Virus record (IMG/VR): IMGVR_UViG_3300017757_004291
Location: 1 to 20,657 of that record
Reading direction: 5' to 3' (one strand)
DNA length: 20,657 bases
Origin: a virus
The position numbers and the translations under genes were made by a program. The notes beneath the pieces were generated by a model. It made no database searches. It saw only the letters and a program-made list of their open reading frames with translations, and was not told the origin of the DNA. Of this stretch, positions 1-5,950 are shown piece by piece. Position 1 is the first letter of the stretch; the number at the start of each line of letters is the position of its first letter.

Positions 1-396
1 ATAAACTGTAGTAAACCTTAAACCAACTTGATTTGGCATTGCGGTTTCTTCATTTACTTTTTTGCTTGTACCATACGGTGATAACCACCATTGATGTATA
101 CACGATGAAGATGCATATAATAATGGTATGTTATTATAACCACATATTTTTTGTATACGTGTAGTATTTTCTACATTATTAGTCCAGTATTTTTGTGGTT
201 CTTTAAGACTTTGTCTTACATCAGCGTATGCAGCTAAATGCACAACATGTGTTACATCGCCAGGACTAAAGTCTTCTATATCCTTTGATGGTTCTTGCCT
301 TAAATCCCATTCAACTACTTCATGGCCTTCTATGTCAAGCTTGGTTTTTAAGTGGCTACCAATAAAACCACGTGATCCTGTAATTGCTACTTTCAT
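1..396 (-). CDS. NAD-dependent epimerase/dehydratase, extended SDR (partial, C-terminus off window)
   Basis: This is a sugar-nucleotide epimerase or dehydratase of the extended short-chain dehydrogenase family. 132 codons are readable from the ATG at 396 with no stop before the window edge, so the C-terminal part is missing. The N-terminus MKVAITGSRGFIGSHL is the Rossmann NAD-binding motif (TGxxGFIG). HLAAYADV around residue 53-60 matches the usual HLAA segment. SSSCIHQ followed by YGTSK (about residue 108-112) gives the catalytic Ser and YxxxK pair. The start overlaps the stop of the glucosyltransferase gene by ATGA, and its ribosome site lies inside that gene's last codons, so the two are probably translationally coupled. 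I infer that it makes or changes the sugar donor for the neighbouring glycosyltransferase. The substrate cannot be read from this fragment. Confidence 0.85.
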   Translation of the reverse strand, partial: MKVAITGSRGFIGSHLKTKLDIEGHEVVEWDLRQEPSKDIEDFSPGDVTHVVHLAAYADVRQSLKEPQKYWTNNVENTTRIQKICGYNNIPLLYASSSCIHQWWLSPYGTSKKVNEETAMPNQVGLRFTTVY

Positions 397-1673
397 ACGA
401 AAAAATCCTCCAGTGTTGTGTTATTAACGTTGTACTTTTCATTATAATTTAATGTACTACTTATGATGTCATTATATACCGTTTCAGCATCACAGTGTTC
501 TTTCCAAAACTCATACATCATGTTTCTCCATTCATCTCTCATTACTTTATCATTTGCAAGGATAATCATTTGAGAACAAACTGCTTGTGCATTTGATGCA
601 TCAACAGCTAATGTGCCTGTATCTTTACATTGACTTATAGGCTTACCTTGCTTTCTATGTATCACATGATCACAGAAGTGTTTATGGAATAATGGTATTA
701 CACCTGCTGCAAATGAATCAGTGTGGCAGTACTCTACGTTATCACCATATATGTCTTCTTTAAAATACATAAGGTCAGAACCAAATCCACCTAAACTCAT
801 TCTTTCCATCATTTCACTATGTGTATATGCACCATATAAATACGCACCTTGATTTGTTGTTTCAGCACCGTACTCTGGATGTTTACCAGTGTTATCAATA
901 CCTTTTTCAGGTCTAAAATAATTCACCACTTGTCTTCTATCAGTCATTTCTTTTGGATTCTTATAAAGAACAGCAGGATAATTTATCGAAGCTTCTAATC
1001 CTTCAAGTATTGTAATGAAATGATTTTTACGAAGCTGATCATTATGGAAATCAATCATTACATCCGGTCCTTTCCACATAGCGGTACGACCAACCCATCT
1101 TACTAAGTAAGGGTTCTGTTGTTCAATAGGTTTCCAATACTCTTTATTGAAGTTAAAACCTACTTGCATATTAGTTAGCGGTGTTTTGATATTATTCTTT
1201 TTAACCCATTTACCAAAAGGATTGTCAATATAGTGACACATTAGTACATCGACTTTAGAACATATTTCAGCTAAGCCGGCATTCCTATTTATAGAATGTA
1301 TTTTATGGTCTACTTGAACTAAAGACTTACGTACTTTAATTTCATCCATCATTTTTATAAAGTTACTTATACAATCTTCTGGATGTGATTTAGATGGTAC
1401 GCTCCAAACAATACACATGTCGAGTTGATTGATTCTTTCAATAACCTTTGAACATGTTAATAAGTCTGGAAATTTCTTTGATGGCTTACTAACCTCATCC
1501 CAATCTGTACCTCTAAAGTAGTTTACTTTAAAGTCCATAGAGTTCATTCTTTGCCATAGTTTATCAATAGTAGCAAATACTTCTACGCCAGGGAAAAGCT
1601 TTTGAAACTCAACTACATTCTTAGTTAAGCCTACGCCTTCAACACCTCTACCTAATAAGACACCTACTTTCAT
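393..1673 (-). CDS. agt: DNA alpha-glucosyltransferase (T4 AGT-like) with C-terminal clamp-binding-like peptide
   Basis: This probably transfers glucose, or another sugar, from a nucleotide donor to 5-hydroxymethylcytosine in DNA. The 426-aa protein aligns along its length with T4 AGT as I remember it: N-terminal GRGVEGVGLTK (T4 ARGLEGCGVTK), SVPSKS about residue 91, VDHKIHSINRN about 121-131, RWVGRTAMWKG 192-202, ILEGLEAS 222-229 and HSEMMERMSLGGFG 284-297. In T4 the stretch at 121 reads HDHS; here the first His is Val while Asp-His remain, which may alter catalysis. The last residues, NTTLEDFFV, resemble a sliding-clamp-binding (PIP-type) motif and equal the DNA polymerase tail. T4 AGT is reported to bind gp45. 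An AAGGAG site lies 8 nt before the ATG, and the start overlaps the UDG-like gene's stop (ATGA). Family assignment is strong; the sugar is unknown. Confidence 0.85.
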   Translation of the reverse strand: MKVGVLLGRGVEGVGLTKNVVEFQKLFPGVEVFATIDKLWQRMNSMDFKVNYFRGTDWDEVSKPSKKFPDLLTCSKVIERINQLDMCIVWSVPSKSHPEDCISNFIKMMDEIKVRKSLVQVDHKIHSINRNAGLAEICSKVDVLMCHYIDNPFGKWVKKNNIKTPLTNMQVGFNFNKEYWKPIEQQNPYLVRWVGRTAMWKGPDVMIDFHNDQLRKNHFITILEGLEASINYPAVLYKNPKEMTDRRQVVNYFRPEKGIDNTGKHPEYGAETTNQGAYLYGAYTHSEMMERMSLGGFGSDLMYFKEDIYGDNVEYCHTDSFAAGVIPLFHKHFCDHVIHRKQGKPISQCKDTGTLAVDASNAQAVCSQMIILANDKVMRDEWRNMMYEFWKEHCDAETVYNDIISSTLNYNEKYNVNNTTLEDFFV

Positions 1674-2047
1674 TTTAAATACTCCTTCAATTGGTTTACA
1701 ACCATAGGTTCATATGATTTATTATTAAACTTTCTATTACGTGGCGAAGGGTGTGGAGCAGCAAAGTGTTTTATACCCCTTTTAGTGAAATAATGTGACA
1801 CAAAACCGCCTAATGTTATAATTTTATTATAATTTTCGGCTATTTTAGAGACATATATTCCATCGATATCGGCTATTTTCAGAGATTCCTTGTGGTGTGC
1901 ATAGATGTTACTGAAGCTGTATAGATCTACCTCACATGCATCGAGCCAACGATTAAGTCTATTTAATGTTGGTGAACCATTCTTACGTTTATTTATGGGT
2001 GTCTTACCCGGACTATGTCCAATGACTAATACTTTATCCAATCCCAT
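1670..2047 (-). CDS. Uracil-DNA glycosylase superfamily-like protein
   Basis: This small 125-aa protein has the two signature segments of the UDG fold. An N-terminal strand plus loop VLVIGHSPGK (about residue 6-15) sits in the place of GQDPY, GINPG or GEAPG, and PHPSPRNRKF (about residue 98-107) sits in the place of the HPSP DNA-intercalation motif. The acidic or Asn catalytic residue of motif 1 is not obvious: the loop reads G-H-S-P-G, with Ser where MUG/TDG proteins have Asn. Classical uracil excision is therefore uncertain. It is shorter than most UDGs (about 200 aa). The gene follows dCMP deaminase after a 41-nt gap and overlaps the glucosyltransferase start by 4 nt. This suggests a role in the modified-cytosine pathway or in base surveillance, but that is inference. 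Confidence 0.55.
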   Translation of the reverse strand: MGLDKVLVIGHSPGKTPINKRKNGSPTLNRLNRWLDACEVDLYSFSNIYAHHKESLKIADIDGIYVSKIAENYNKIITLGGFVSHYFTKRGIKHFAAPHPSPRNRKFNNKSYEPMVVNQLKEYLK

Positions 2048-2088
2048 ACTACACCTGCTTCTTTAAACATTGATATTGCACTTGATAT

Positions 2089-2490
2089 TTAATCCTGCCA
2101 GTTTTCTGGTATCTCTTGTTCTGGAGTTACAACTCTGGTTATACCGGCTTGAATTAAACCTTTTGCGCAATCATGACATATTGGTAAACCTATTACATAG
2201 ATTGTAGAACCTTTTAATGATACACCATTTTCCGCTGCATTATAAATTGCATTCATTTCTGCATGTACTATACGTTTATATTTTATTGCTCTATTCAAAT
2301 AATATAATTCATGATCATCAACACCTCTAGGAAAACCGTTATAACCTTGAGCTATAACAGTTCTATTTCTTACGGCAACTGAGCCGACTTGTGTTGAAGG
2401 ATCTTTAGACCATGACGCTACAAGTTTAGCCATTTCTAAAAATCTTATATCCCATTTATTTGACAAGATGAAAATGCCTTTCGTAAACAT
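2089..2490 (-). CDS. dCMP deaminase
   Basis: This is a zinc-dependent deoxycytidylate deaminase converting dCMP to dUMP in the cytoplasm. The core KWDIRFLEMAKLVASWSKDPSTQVGSV is typical of bacterial and phage dCMP deaminases. HAEMNA (about residue 77-82) supplies a zinc ligand and the catalytic Glu. CHDC (about residue 104-107) supplies the two Cys ligands, preceded by PI rather than the common PP or P. The ATG at 2490 overlaps the upstream hydroxymethylase by 35 nt and adds nine residues before the usual N-terminus. A TTG at 2466 with GAAAGG upstream would start right at SNKWD and is a credible alternative. It sits beside dCMP hydroxymethylase, so both enzymes compete for dCMP, as in T4. Confidence 0.9.
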   Translation of the reverse strand: MFTKGIFILSNKWDIRFLEMAKLVASWSKDPSTQVGSVAVRNRTVIAQGYNGFPRGVDDHELYYLNRAIKYKRIVHAEMNAIYNAAENGVSLKGSTIYVIGLPICHDCAKGLIQAGITRVVTPEQEIPENWQD

Positions 2491-3148
2491 GCAAGTTTTG
2501 TACTTGCCAGATTATGTCACCAACTTTTAATTCTGGTGTACCATCTTCTTTACAGTCATTATAGTCTTTTATCATTTGTTCTAAAACATAAAGCTGCCAA
2601 GCATAATCATTCTTGTATCCGAACACAACATCGTTTGAGCGCATTTGTACCACGGACTGTAAGTAATTATCGCGTATGTAATAAGTAACGGCGTTAGTAC
2701 ATATAAAATCATTTTTACCATCTTCATTATATTCCATCCATATACTAGGTCTTGTGTAAATCATTGAAGCTCTACGGCCATCTGGATTTGTTAGTAATTC
2801 ATCAAGCACTTGACCATACTGATGATGATACTTATCAGAATAAATTAAATGACCATAGTTAGAATTGATTTGACCAAAATCATTTGATGATGCTAGCCAA
2901 GCTTCAGGTACATTTCGATTATAATTTTCTTTAATCCAATTGACATTTGTTGATTGGCTTTCATACCATGCTTTTTCTATTTCTATATATGATTTGTTTG
3001 GTGTACCAAATATTGCTGGTTGATCAGCAAAGAAACTGGCACCGATAAGTTCAATAGTTTTTTGACCTGACCTATCCATAACAAAATCTTCTTTGTCCAA
3101 AGCATTAATAAAGTAATGTTTTATATCGCTTGTATTTTCTTGTATCAT
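2456..3148 (-). CDS. 42: Deoxycytidylate 5-hydroxymethylase (T4 gp42-like)
   Basis: This is a thymidylate-synthase-fold enzyme that puts a hydroxymethyl group on dCMP using methylene-tetrahydrofolate. The 230-aa sequence tracks T4 gp42 closely: DFVMDRSGQKTIELIGASF (residue 21-39), the IFG segment, GQINSNYG (92-99), RRASMIYTRPS (125-135), DFICTN with catalytic Cys150, and MRSNDVVFGYKNDYAW (169-184). Asp181 occupies the position where thymidylate synthases have the dUMP-selecting Asn; in T4 gp42 this residue (Asp179) goes with cytosine specificity. It is therefore a hydroxymethylase rather than a thymidylate synthase. The start overlaps the DUF1599-like gene by ATGA and has a strong GGAGGAAGGG upstream. 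The product would feed hmdCMP to kinases and gp43, giving hmC DNA that the downstream glucosyltransferase could modify. Confidence 0.92.
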   Translation of the reverse strand: MIQENTSDIKHYFINALDKEDFVMDRSGQKTIELIGASFFADQPAIFGTPNKSYIEIEKAWYESQSTNVNWIKENYNRNVPEAWLASSNDFGQINSNYGHLIYSDKYHHQYGQVLDELLTNPDGRRASMIYTRPSIWMEYNEDGKNDFICTNAVTYYIRDNYLQSVVQMRSNDVVFGYKNDYAWQLYVLEQMIKDYNDCKEDGTPELKVGDIIWQVQNLHVYERHFHLVK

Positions 3149-3522
3149 TTTACTGCCCTTCCTCCAACACCAGAGAAACCACCATTTGTACTGGCTGTTG
3201 GTTTATTAAACATATCTCTACCAGATTGTTGGCCGTCCATTTTACCACGCATATATGATACTGCAAATGATGCATAGTTAATCATATCTTTGTAAGTATC
3301 TTCGAGTGATTCGAAGTTTGGATCATTACCTGATTCAATTAATGATGTAGCACGCATAAGCTTACCGATAATGATGTCATGGATTGTATCCACACCTCTA
3401 CGGTAATGCATTGATTGTGTTACGTTAGATGTATCGCTTTGATAATCTTTGGATTTTCTGAGTTGTAAGTCCATACATTCTTGTAAGACTGCAACTGATT
3501 CTTTTCTATCTATTTTCGGCAT
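3145..3522 (-). CDS. DUF1599-like (nucleotide-modification-associated domain 1) protein
   Basis: This 125-aa protein resembles the DUF1599 / Nmad1 family often found beside phage pyrimidine-modification enzymes. Visible conserved parts are RKSKDYQ (about residue 22-28), MHYRRGVDTIHDIIIGKLMRATSLIESG (about 38-65) and the helix FESLEDTYKDMINYASFAVSYMRG. Charged residues on helices are reminiscent of the all-alpha NTP-pyrophosphohydrolase group. The last 20 residues are Gly/Ser-rich and probably disordered. It overlaps the 73-aa gene by 13 nt and the dCMP hydroxymethylase by 4 nt, so it belongs to the modified-nucleotide operon. No enzymatic activity can be claimed from sequence; a nucleotide-handling role is inferred from family and position. 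Confidence 0.6.
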   Translation of the reverse strand: MPKIDRKESVAVLQECMDLQLRKSKDYQSDTSNVTQSMHYRRGVDTIHDIIIGKLMRATSLIESGNDPNFESLEDTYKDMINYASFAVSYMRGKMDGQQSGRDMFNKPTASTNGGFSGVGGRAVK

Positions 3523-3731
3523 AATTCTACCTCATCTCCATATACAAAATGTTTGTTATCTAGATCTATTATACAATAGTTTTTCATATTTGTAAACATT
3601 TTTTTTACATCAATTCCACACTTAGAGTAATGTCTTGGCTCAGGCATTAACTCTATCTTCTTAATCTTATTTAGACCGTATTTAGTTTCTACGGTATCAC
3701 CTACATAAAATATATTATCAAACTTAACCAT
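3510..3731 (-). CDS. Hypothetical small protein, beta-rich
   Basis: I do not recognise this 73-residue protein. It alternates short beta-like stretches (IFYVGDTVETKYG, NYCIIDLDNKHFVYGDEVEL), which would suit a small SH3-like or KOW-like barrel. It has no membrane segment or signal peptide. The ATG at 3731 touches the stop of the preceding gene (TAATG), and its end overlaps the DUF1599-like gene, so it is translated as part of the early operon from the 4340-4368 promoter. Function unknown. Confidence 0.65.
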   Translation of the reverse strand: MVKFDNIFYVGDTVETKYGLNKIKKIELMPEPRHYSKCGIDVKKMFTNMKNYCIIDLDNKHFVYGDEVELCRK

Positions 3732-3949
3732 TATAAACTTTCCTCCATTTCAACTCTATAACCTTTACCTTCAAGCTTTTTTACTTGAGCGACAGCATCT
3801 TCTTTTTTAATATGGCCAGAAGCGCATACCATCATTTCATCAAACCATTTATATCTTTTTCCATCTGACTTAATGTTACTATCAAGAACTTCCATTCCGG
3901 TAGTCATATCAATTATAATATCACTTTTAAAAGCATCAACATAATACAT
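3731..3949 (-). CDS. Hypothetical small protein
   Basis: This unrecognised 72-aa protein begins MYYVDAFKSDIIIDMTTGMEVLD and ends in a lysine/glutamate-rich helix (KKEDAVAQVKKLEGKGYRVEMEESL) suggestive of a small alpha/beta fold. It overlaps both neighbours by single-base TAATG junctions, so it is very likely expressed with them. Reading frame, codon use and tight packing support a real gene. There is no clue to function. Confidence 0.65.
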   Translation of the reverse strand: MYYVDAFKSDIIIDMTTGMEVLDSNIKSDGKRYKWFDEMMVCASGHIKKEDAVAQVKKLEGKGYRVEMEESL

Positions 3950-4305
3950 TACTTAACTCCTTGTTCTTTAGCCGCAGCCTGTATGATTGGTGTCATAACT
4001 TCTTCGACCATGTTTTCCCAATGTGTCCATGTATCTTTATTAGAATAATGTACATTACTTTGAGTTGGTGCAAAACCAAATATATTATTGAATTGACCTC
4101 TTCTGTTACAAAGGCCATTATTGAAAAGATCATAAGCTGCATTTTGAGCTCTTCTGAACTTATCTAAATATTTATTTTTTGATTGTGAAAATTCACACTT
4201 ACCTTGAAGAGGTACTAAACCGTGTAACTCGTCCGCTAACCTTTTGAAACCTGAGTTGATACCCCAGCTGTTAGTAAATAATTCAAATTGATAACCTTTA
4301 TACAT
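3949..4305 (-). CDS. Conserved-looking hypothetical protein, first gene of the modification operon
   Basis: This 118-aa soluble protein has several aromatic and Asn-rich stretches (FELFTNSWGINSGFKRLADEL, NNIFGFAPTQSN). I do not recognise its family. The ATG at 4305 has GGAG 8 nt upstream and lies about 35 nt downstream of a strong sigma70-like promoter (4340-4368), so it is the first cistron of the operon running to the epimerase at the left edge. Plus-strand reading frames over the same stretch look like shadows. Confidence 0.7.
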   Translation of the reverse strand: MYKGYQFELFTNSWGINSGFKRLADELHGLVPLQGKCEFSQSKNKYLDKFRRAQNAAYDLFNNGLCNRRGQFNNIFGFAPTQSNVHYSNKDTWTHWENMVEEVMTPIIQAAAKEQGVK

Positions 4306-4339
4306 ATTTTATTCTCCGCTTTTTTAATTTTATAGATAT

Positions 4340-4368
4340 ATTATACCATACTTTTTATGGTTTGTAAA
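4340..4368 (-). promoter_or_regulatory. Early sigma70-like promoter P1
   Basis: On the minus strand it reads TTTACA (4368-4363), a 17-nt spacer and TATAAT (4345-4340), with TGG before the -10 (extended -10). It immediately follows a hairpin and T-run and drives the operon from 4305 leftward. The -35 fits the T4 early-promoter type (GTTTAC-like). Confidence 0.85.
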
Positions 4369-4370
4369 GG

Positions 4371-4398
4371 AAAAAATGCACTTAAATGAAAAAAAGTG
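4371..4398 (-). terminator. Imperfect rho-independent terminator after the SWIM gene
   Basis: In the minus-strand transcript CACTT pairs with AAGTG around a 10-nt loop, extended by three A-T pairs past a bulged C, and followed by TTTTTT. It is a degenerate copy of the perfect terminator at 4865-4897, and the next promoter's -35 follows at once. Confidence 0.6.
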
Positions 4399-4407
4399 AT
4401 TAACATA

Positions 4408-4599
4408 TTAATCATTTGGCACAATCTTTTCTTCTACTTCTTTGATGTGTTTACATTTTCTGAATGCAATACAGTCACAATCAAATCCACTATCACGCAT
4501 AGTGACGGTATATTGATCACCTTTAGATCCAGTCACCGGCCATTTAATGCCGACGAATGGATGTTTGTAAGTATTTATGATTTCAGATTCATGAGCCAT
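4408..4599 (-). CDS. Small SWIM-type zinc-finger protein
   Basis: This 63-aa protein contains a SWIM-like zinc motif. After a beta strand (YTVTMRDSGF) comes C-D-C, six residues, then C-K-H (about residues 41-52), which fits CxC(xn)CxH. SWIM domains bind DNA or proteins, but the partner here is unknown. The ATG lies 2 nt after the stop of the 65-aa gene, so the two form a bicistron. The pair is bracketed by two nearly identical terminator-promoter modules. An 18-nt palindrome (4397-4414) overlaps the stop codon. Confidence 0.75.
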   Translation of the reverse strand: MAHESEIINTYKHPFVGIKWPVTGSKGDQYTVTMRDSGFDCDCIAFRKCKHIKEVEEKIVPND

Positions 4600-4601
4600 T
4601 A

Positions 4602-4799
4602 TTATGCACCATACTTTATAAAACCGTGATTACGTAATTGCAAGGCAACCCATTCTTTTTGGAGAATACCTAATCTTTGCTGTCCAAAATCATTAGGCCA
4701 TTTACCATTTCGTGGAAAAGCTTTAGGTTGTTTGTTTGGAGAACGATTAGCGTTAGACCTAGATGGTGCGTTTTGAGTAGTGTTGAATTTAGTAGACAT
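4602..4799 (-). CDS. Hypothetical small basic protein
   Basis: This is a 65-aa protein. The first half is Asn/Ser/Pro/Arg-rich and likely disordered (TQNAPSRSNANRSPNKQPKAF). The second half, FGQQRLGILQKEWVALQLRNHGFIKYG, could form one amphipathic helix. It is positively charged, so nucleic-acid or protein binding is possible but unproven. It is the first gene after promoter P2, with GGGAG about 12 nt upstream. Confidence 0.6.
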   Translation of the reverse strand: MSTKFNTTQNAPSRSNANRSPNKQPKAFPRNGKWPNDFGQQRLGILQKEWVALQLRNHGFIKYGA

Positions 4800-4833
4800 A
4801 ATATAAAAACTCCCTTTTTAATTTTATAGTACT

Positions 4834-4862
4834 ATTATACCATAGAAATTAGAGAATGTAAA
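4834..4862 (-). promoter_or_regulatory. Early sigma70-like promoter P2
   Basis: Minus strand TTTACA (4862-4857), 17-nt spacer, TATAAT (4839-4834), with TGG before the -10. It drives the 65-aa and SWIM genes. Confidence 0.85.
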
Positions 4863-4864
4863 GG

Positions 4865-4897
4865 AAAAAATGCACTTAAATGAAAAAAAGTGCATTT
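4865..4897 (-). terminator. Rho-independent terminator after the ParB-like gene
   Basis: A perfect 10-bp stem (4868-4877 with 4888-4897), 10-nt loop and T-run of six on the minus strand. The plus-strand side also ends in a T-rich run, so it could work both ways. It lies directly before promoter P2. Confidence 0.8.
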
Positions 4898-4909
4898 TAT
4901 TTTTTAAGC

Positions 4910-5827
4910 TTATAATTCAGCGTTTACTTTTAAATGATCTAAAACTATAATATTTTGAGAACAATTAAAAGCTTTTGCAAAATTCTTCATAACTTTTTTA
5001 TGTTTAGCTTCCCAATAATCATTCCATTCTGTCATGGCTGGATGATCTGGATGATGAACTATTACACAAATTTCAGTATATGGATTATCATCGTCAATGG
5101 CATCCGATAATTTAAATATCATTTTATCATAACTAAAATTACCAGATGACATTGAAACTACTAAAGCTCCTGGCTTTTTCTTTTTTTCAACTTCTTTTTG
5201 AAGATCACCATTTTCTTTCCAGTTTCTAAAAACAAAATTTCTAGAAAGAGAACCAAGATAATCTTGTTGTTGTTTAATTTTTTCACCTTTACTCATCAAA
5301 GACTTTACTTCTCTTTTAGTATATCCAAAAGTAGCTAAGATAAAAGGTAAATCTTCAATAGGTTGTTTATCGGCAAAATATTTAAACATGAAATTTTTAG
5401 CATCATTCTTATTTAAAACAAGTTGTCTTTTTACTGGATGAGCATTGTAAGCTAATCCCAGTTGGTTTATAACCATAGGATTTGCATAATACTCCCAAAC
5501 ATCTTTAGTTACATATACTACGTCTAAGCTTTTACCATACTTAGATTCGATACATGCTTGTCTTCTATGATTTCCTTCTACAATCAAGTGTTCTTCCGGA
5601 CCATAAAAATCCTTAAAAACTATTATAGGATCTAGTTTAACACCAGAGTCTATTAGTTCTACTAAATGATCTATATGTTCTTGAATTGTAGAGTGAAGTC
5701 TAGTTTGCACATGTTTCCACACTTTAATAGTCTCAATACCAACTGGTACTGAATCGATATGTGCAATGTGTTCTTGAAAGCTTTTTAGGAATTTACGCGG
5801 GTCGCGTACTATTTCTGATAGTGTCAT
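4910..5827 (-). CDS. ParB/sulfiredoxin-fold protein
   Basis: This 305-aa protein has a ParB/Srx-type N-terminal domain: strands around LDPIIVFKDF followed by HLIVEGNHRRQACIE (about residue 80-94), which matches the ParB motif (D/E)GxHRxxA. Proteins of this fold bind or cut nucleic acid, or have NTPase or phosphate-transfer activity. The middle contains a lysine-rich segment (EKKKKPGALV) and the C-terminal third (VCVIVHHPDHPAM-like strands) is not recognised. It is monocistronic, with its own promoter P5, an unusual GC-rich 5' leader hairpin and a perfect terminator. SD AAGGAG precedes the ATG. Its job in the phage (regulator, segregation or nuclease) is open. Confidence 0.7.
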   Translation of the reverse strand: MTLSEIVRDPRKFLKSFQEHIAHIDSVPVGIETIKVWKHVQTRLHSTIQEHIDHLVELIDSGVKLDPIIVFKDFYGPEEHLIVEGNHRRQACIESKYGKSLDVVYVTKDVWEYYANPMVINQLGLAYNAHPVKRQLVLNKNDAKNFMFKYFADKQPIEDLPFILATFGYTKREVKSLMSKGEKIKQQQDYLGSLSRNFVFRNWKENGDLQKEVEKKKKPGALVVSMSSGNFSYDKMIFKLSDAIDDDNPYTEICVIVHHPDHPAMTEWNDYWEAKHKKVMKNFAKAFNCSQNIIVLDHLKVNAEL

Positions 5828-5849
5828 ATGTATCTCCTTGATAATGACT

Positions 5850-5877
5850 AAGCCGCGGAAGGATTTCCGCCTGGCTT
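5850..5877 (-). promoter_or_regulatory. GC-rich 5'-leader hairpin upstream of the ParB-like gene
   Basis: In the minus-strand transcript AAGCC-AG-GCGGAA-ATCC-TTCCGC-GGCTT forms an 11-bp hairpin with a 2-nt bulge and tetraloop. It lies in the roughly 58-nt leader between promoter P5 and the SD. No T-run follows, so it is probably not a terminator. It could be an mRNA stabiliser or a protein-binding site. Confidence 0.6.
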
Positions 5878-5891
5878 TATTTTATATATTT

Positions 5892-5920
5892 ATTATACAC
5901 TAAAAAAGTAGAAAAGTAAA
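5892..5920 (-). promoter_or_regulatory. Early sigma70-like promoter P5
   Basis: Minus strand TTTACT (5920-5915), 17-nt spacer, TATAAT (5897-5892). The spacer is also the 3' arm of the tRNA operon's terminator hairpin. Drives the ParB-like gene. Confidence 0.85.
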
Positions 5921-5938
5921 GGATTAAATTTTCTACTT
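5906..5938 (-). terminator. Rho-independent terminator after the tRNA
   Basis: AAGTAGAAAA (5938-5929) pairs perfectly with TTTTCTACTT (5915-5906) around a 13-nt loop, followed by more T residues. A further CACT/AGTG match lies outside it. It ends the synthetase-tRNA transcript and overlaps promoter P5. Confidence 0.7.
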
Positions 5939-5950
5939 AGTGTAAATTAT

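Larger units (their letters stand above)
4363..4892. repeat. Direct repeat of a terminator-promoter module (copies at 4363-4398 and 4857-4892)
   Basis: A 36-base stretch holding the -35 hexamer and the hairpin is identical at 4363-4398 and 4857-4892. A second identical block (TTTTTAATTTTATAG on the plus strand) sits 28 bases away in both copies, at 4321-4335 and 4815-4829. The two copies flank the 65-aa/SWIM gene pair. Confidence 0.85.

Noticed and set aside
1286-1293. TATAAATA on the minus strand inside agt, and again at 17058-17065 inside gp62
   Set aside because: Both are within coding sequence with no gene start just downstream; expected by chance in such AT-rich DNA.
4397-4414. 18-nt palindrome TGATTAACATATTAATCA as an operator
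   Set aside because: It overlaps the SWIM stop codon, is all but AT-only and occurs once; could be chance. No support for a binding site.
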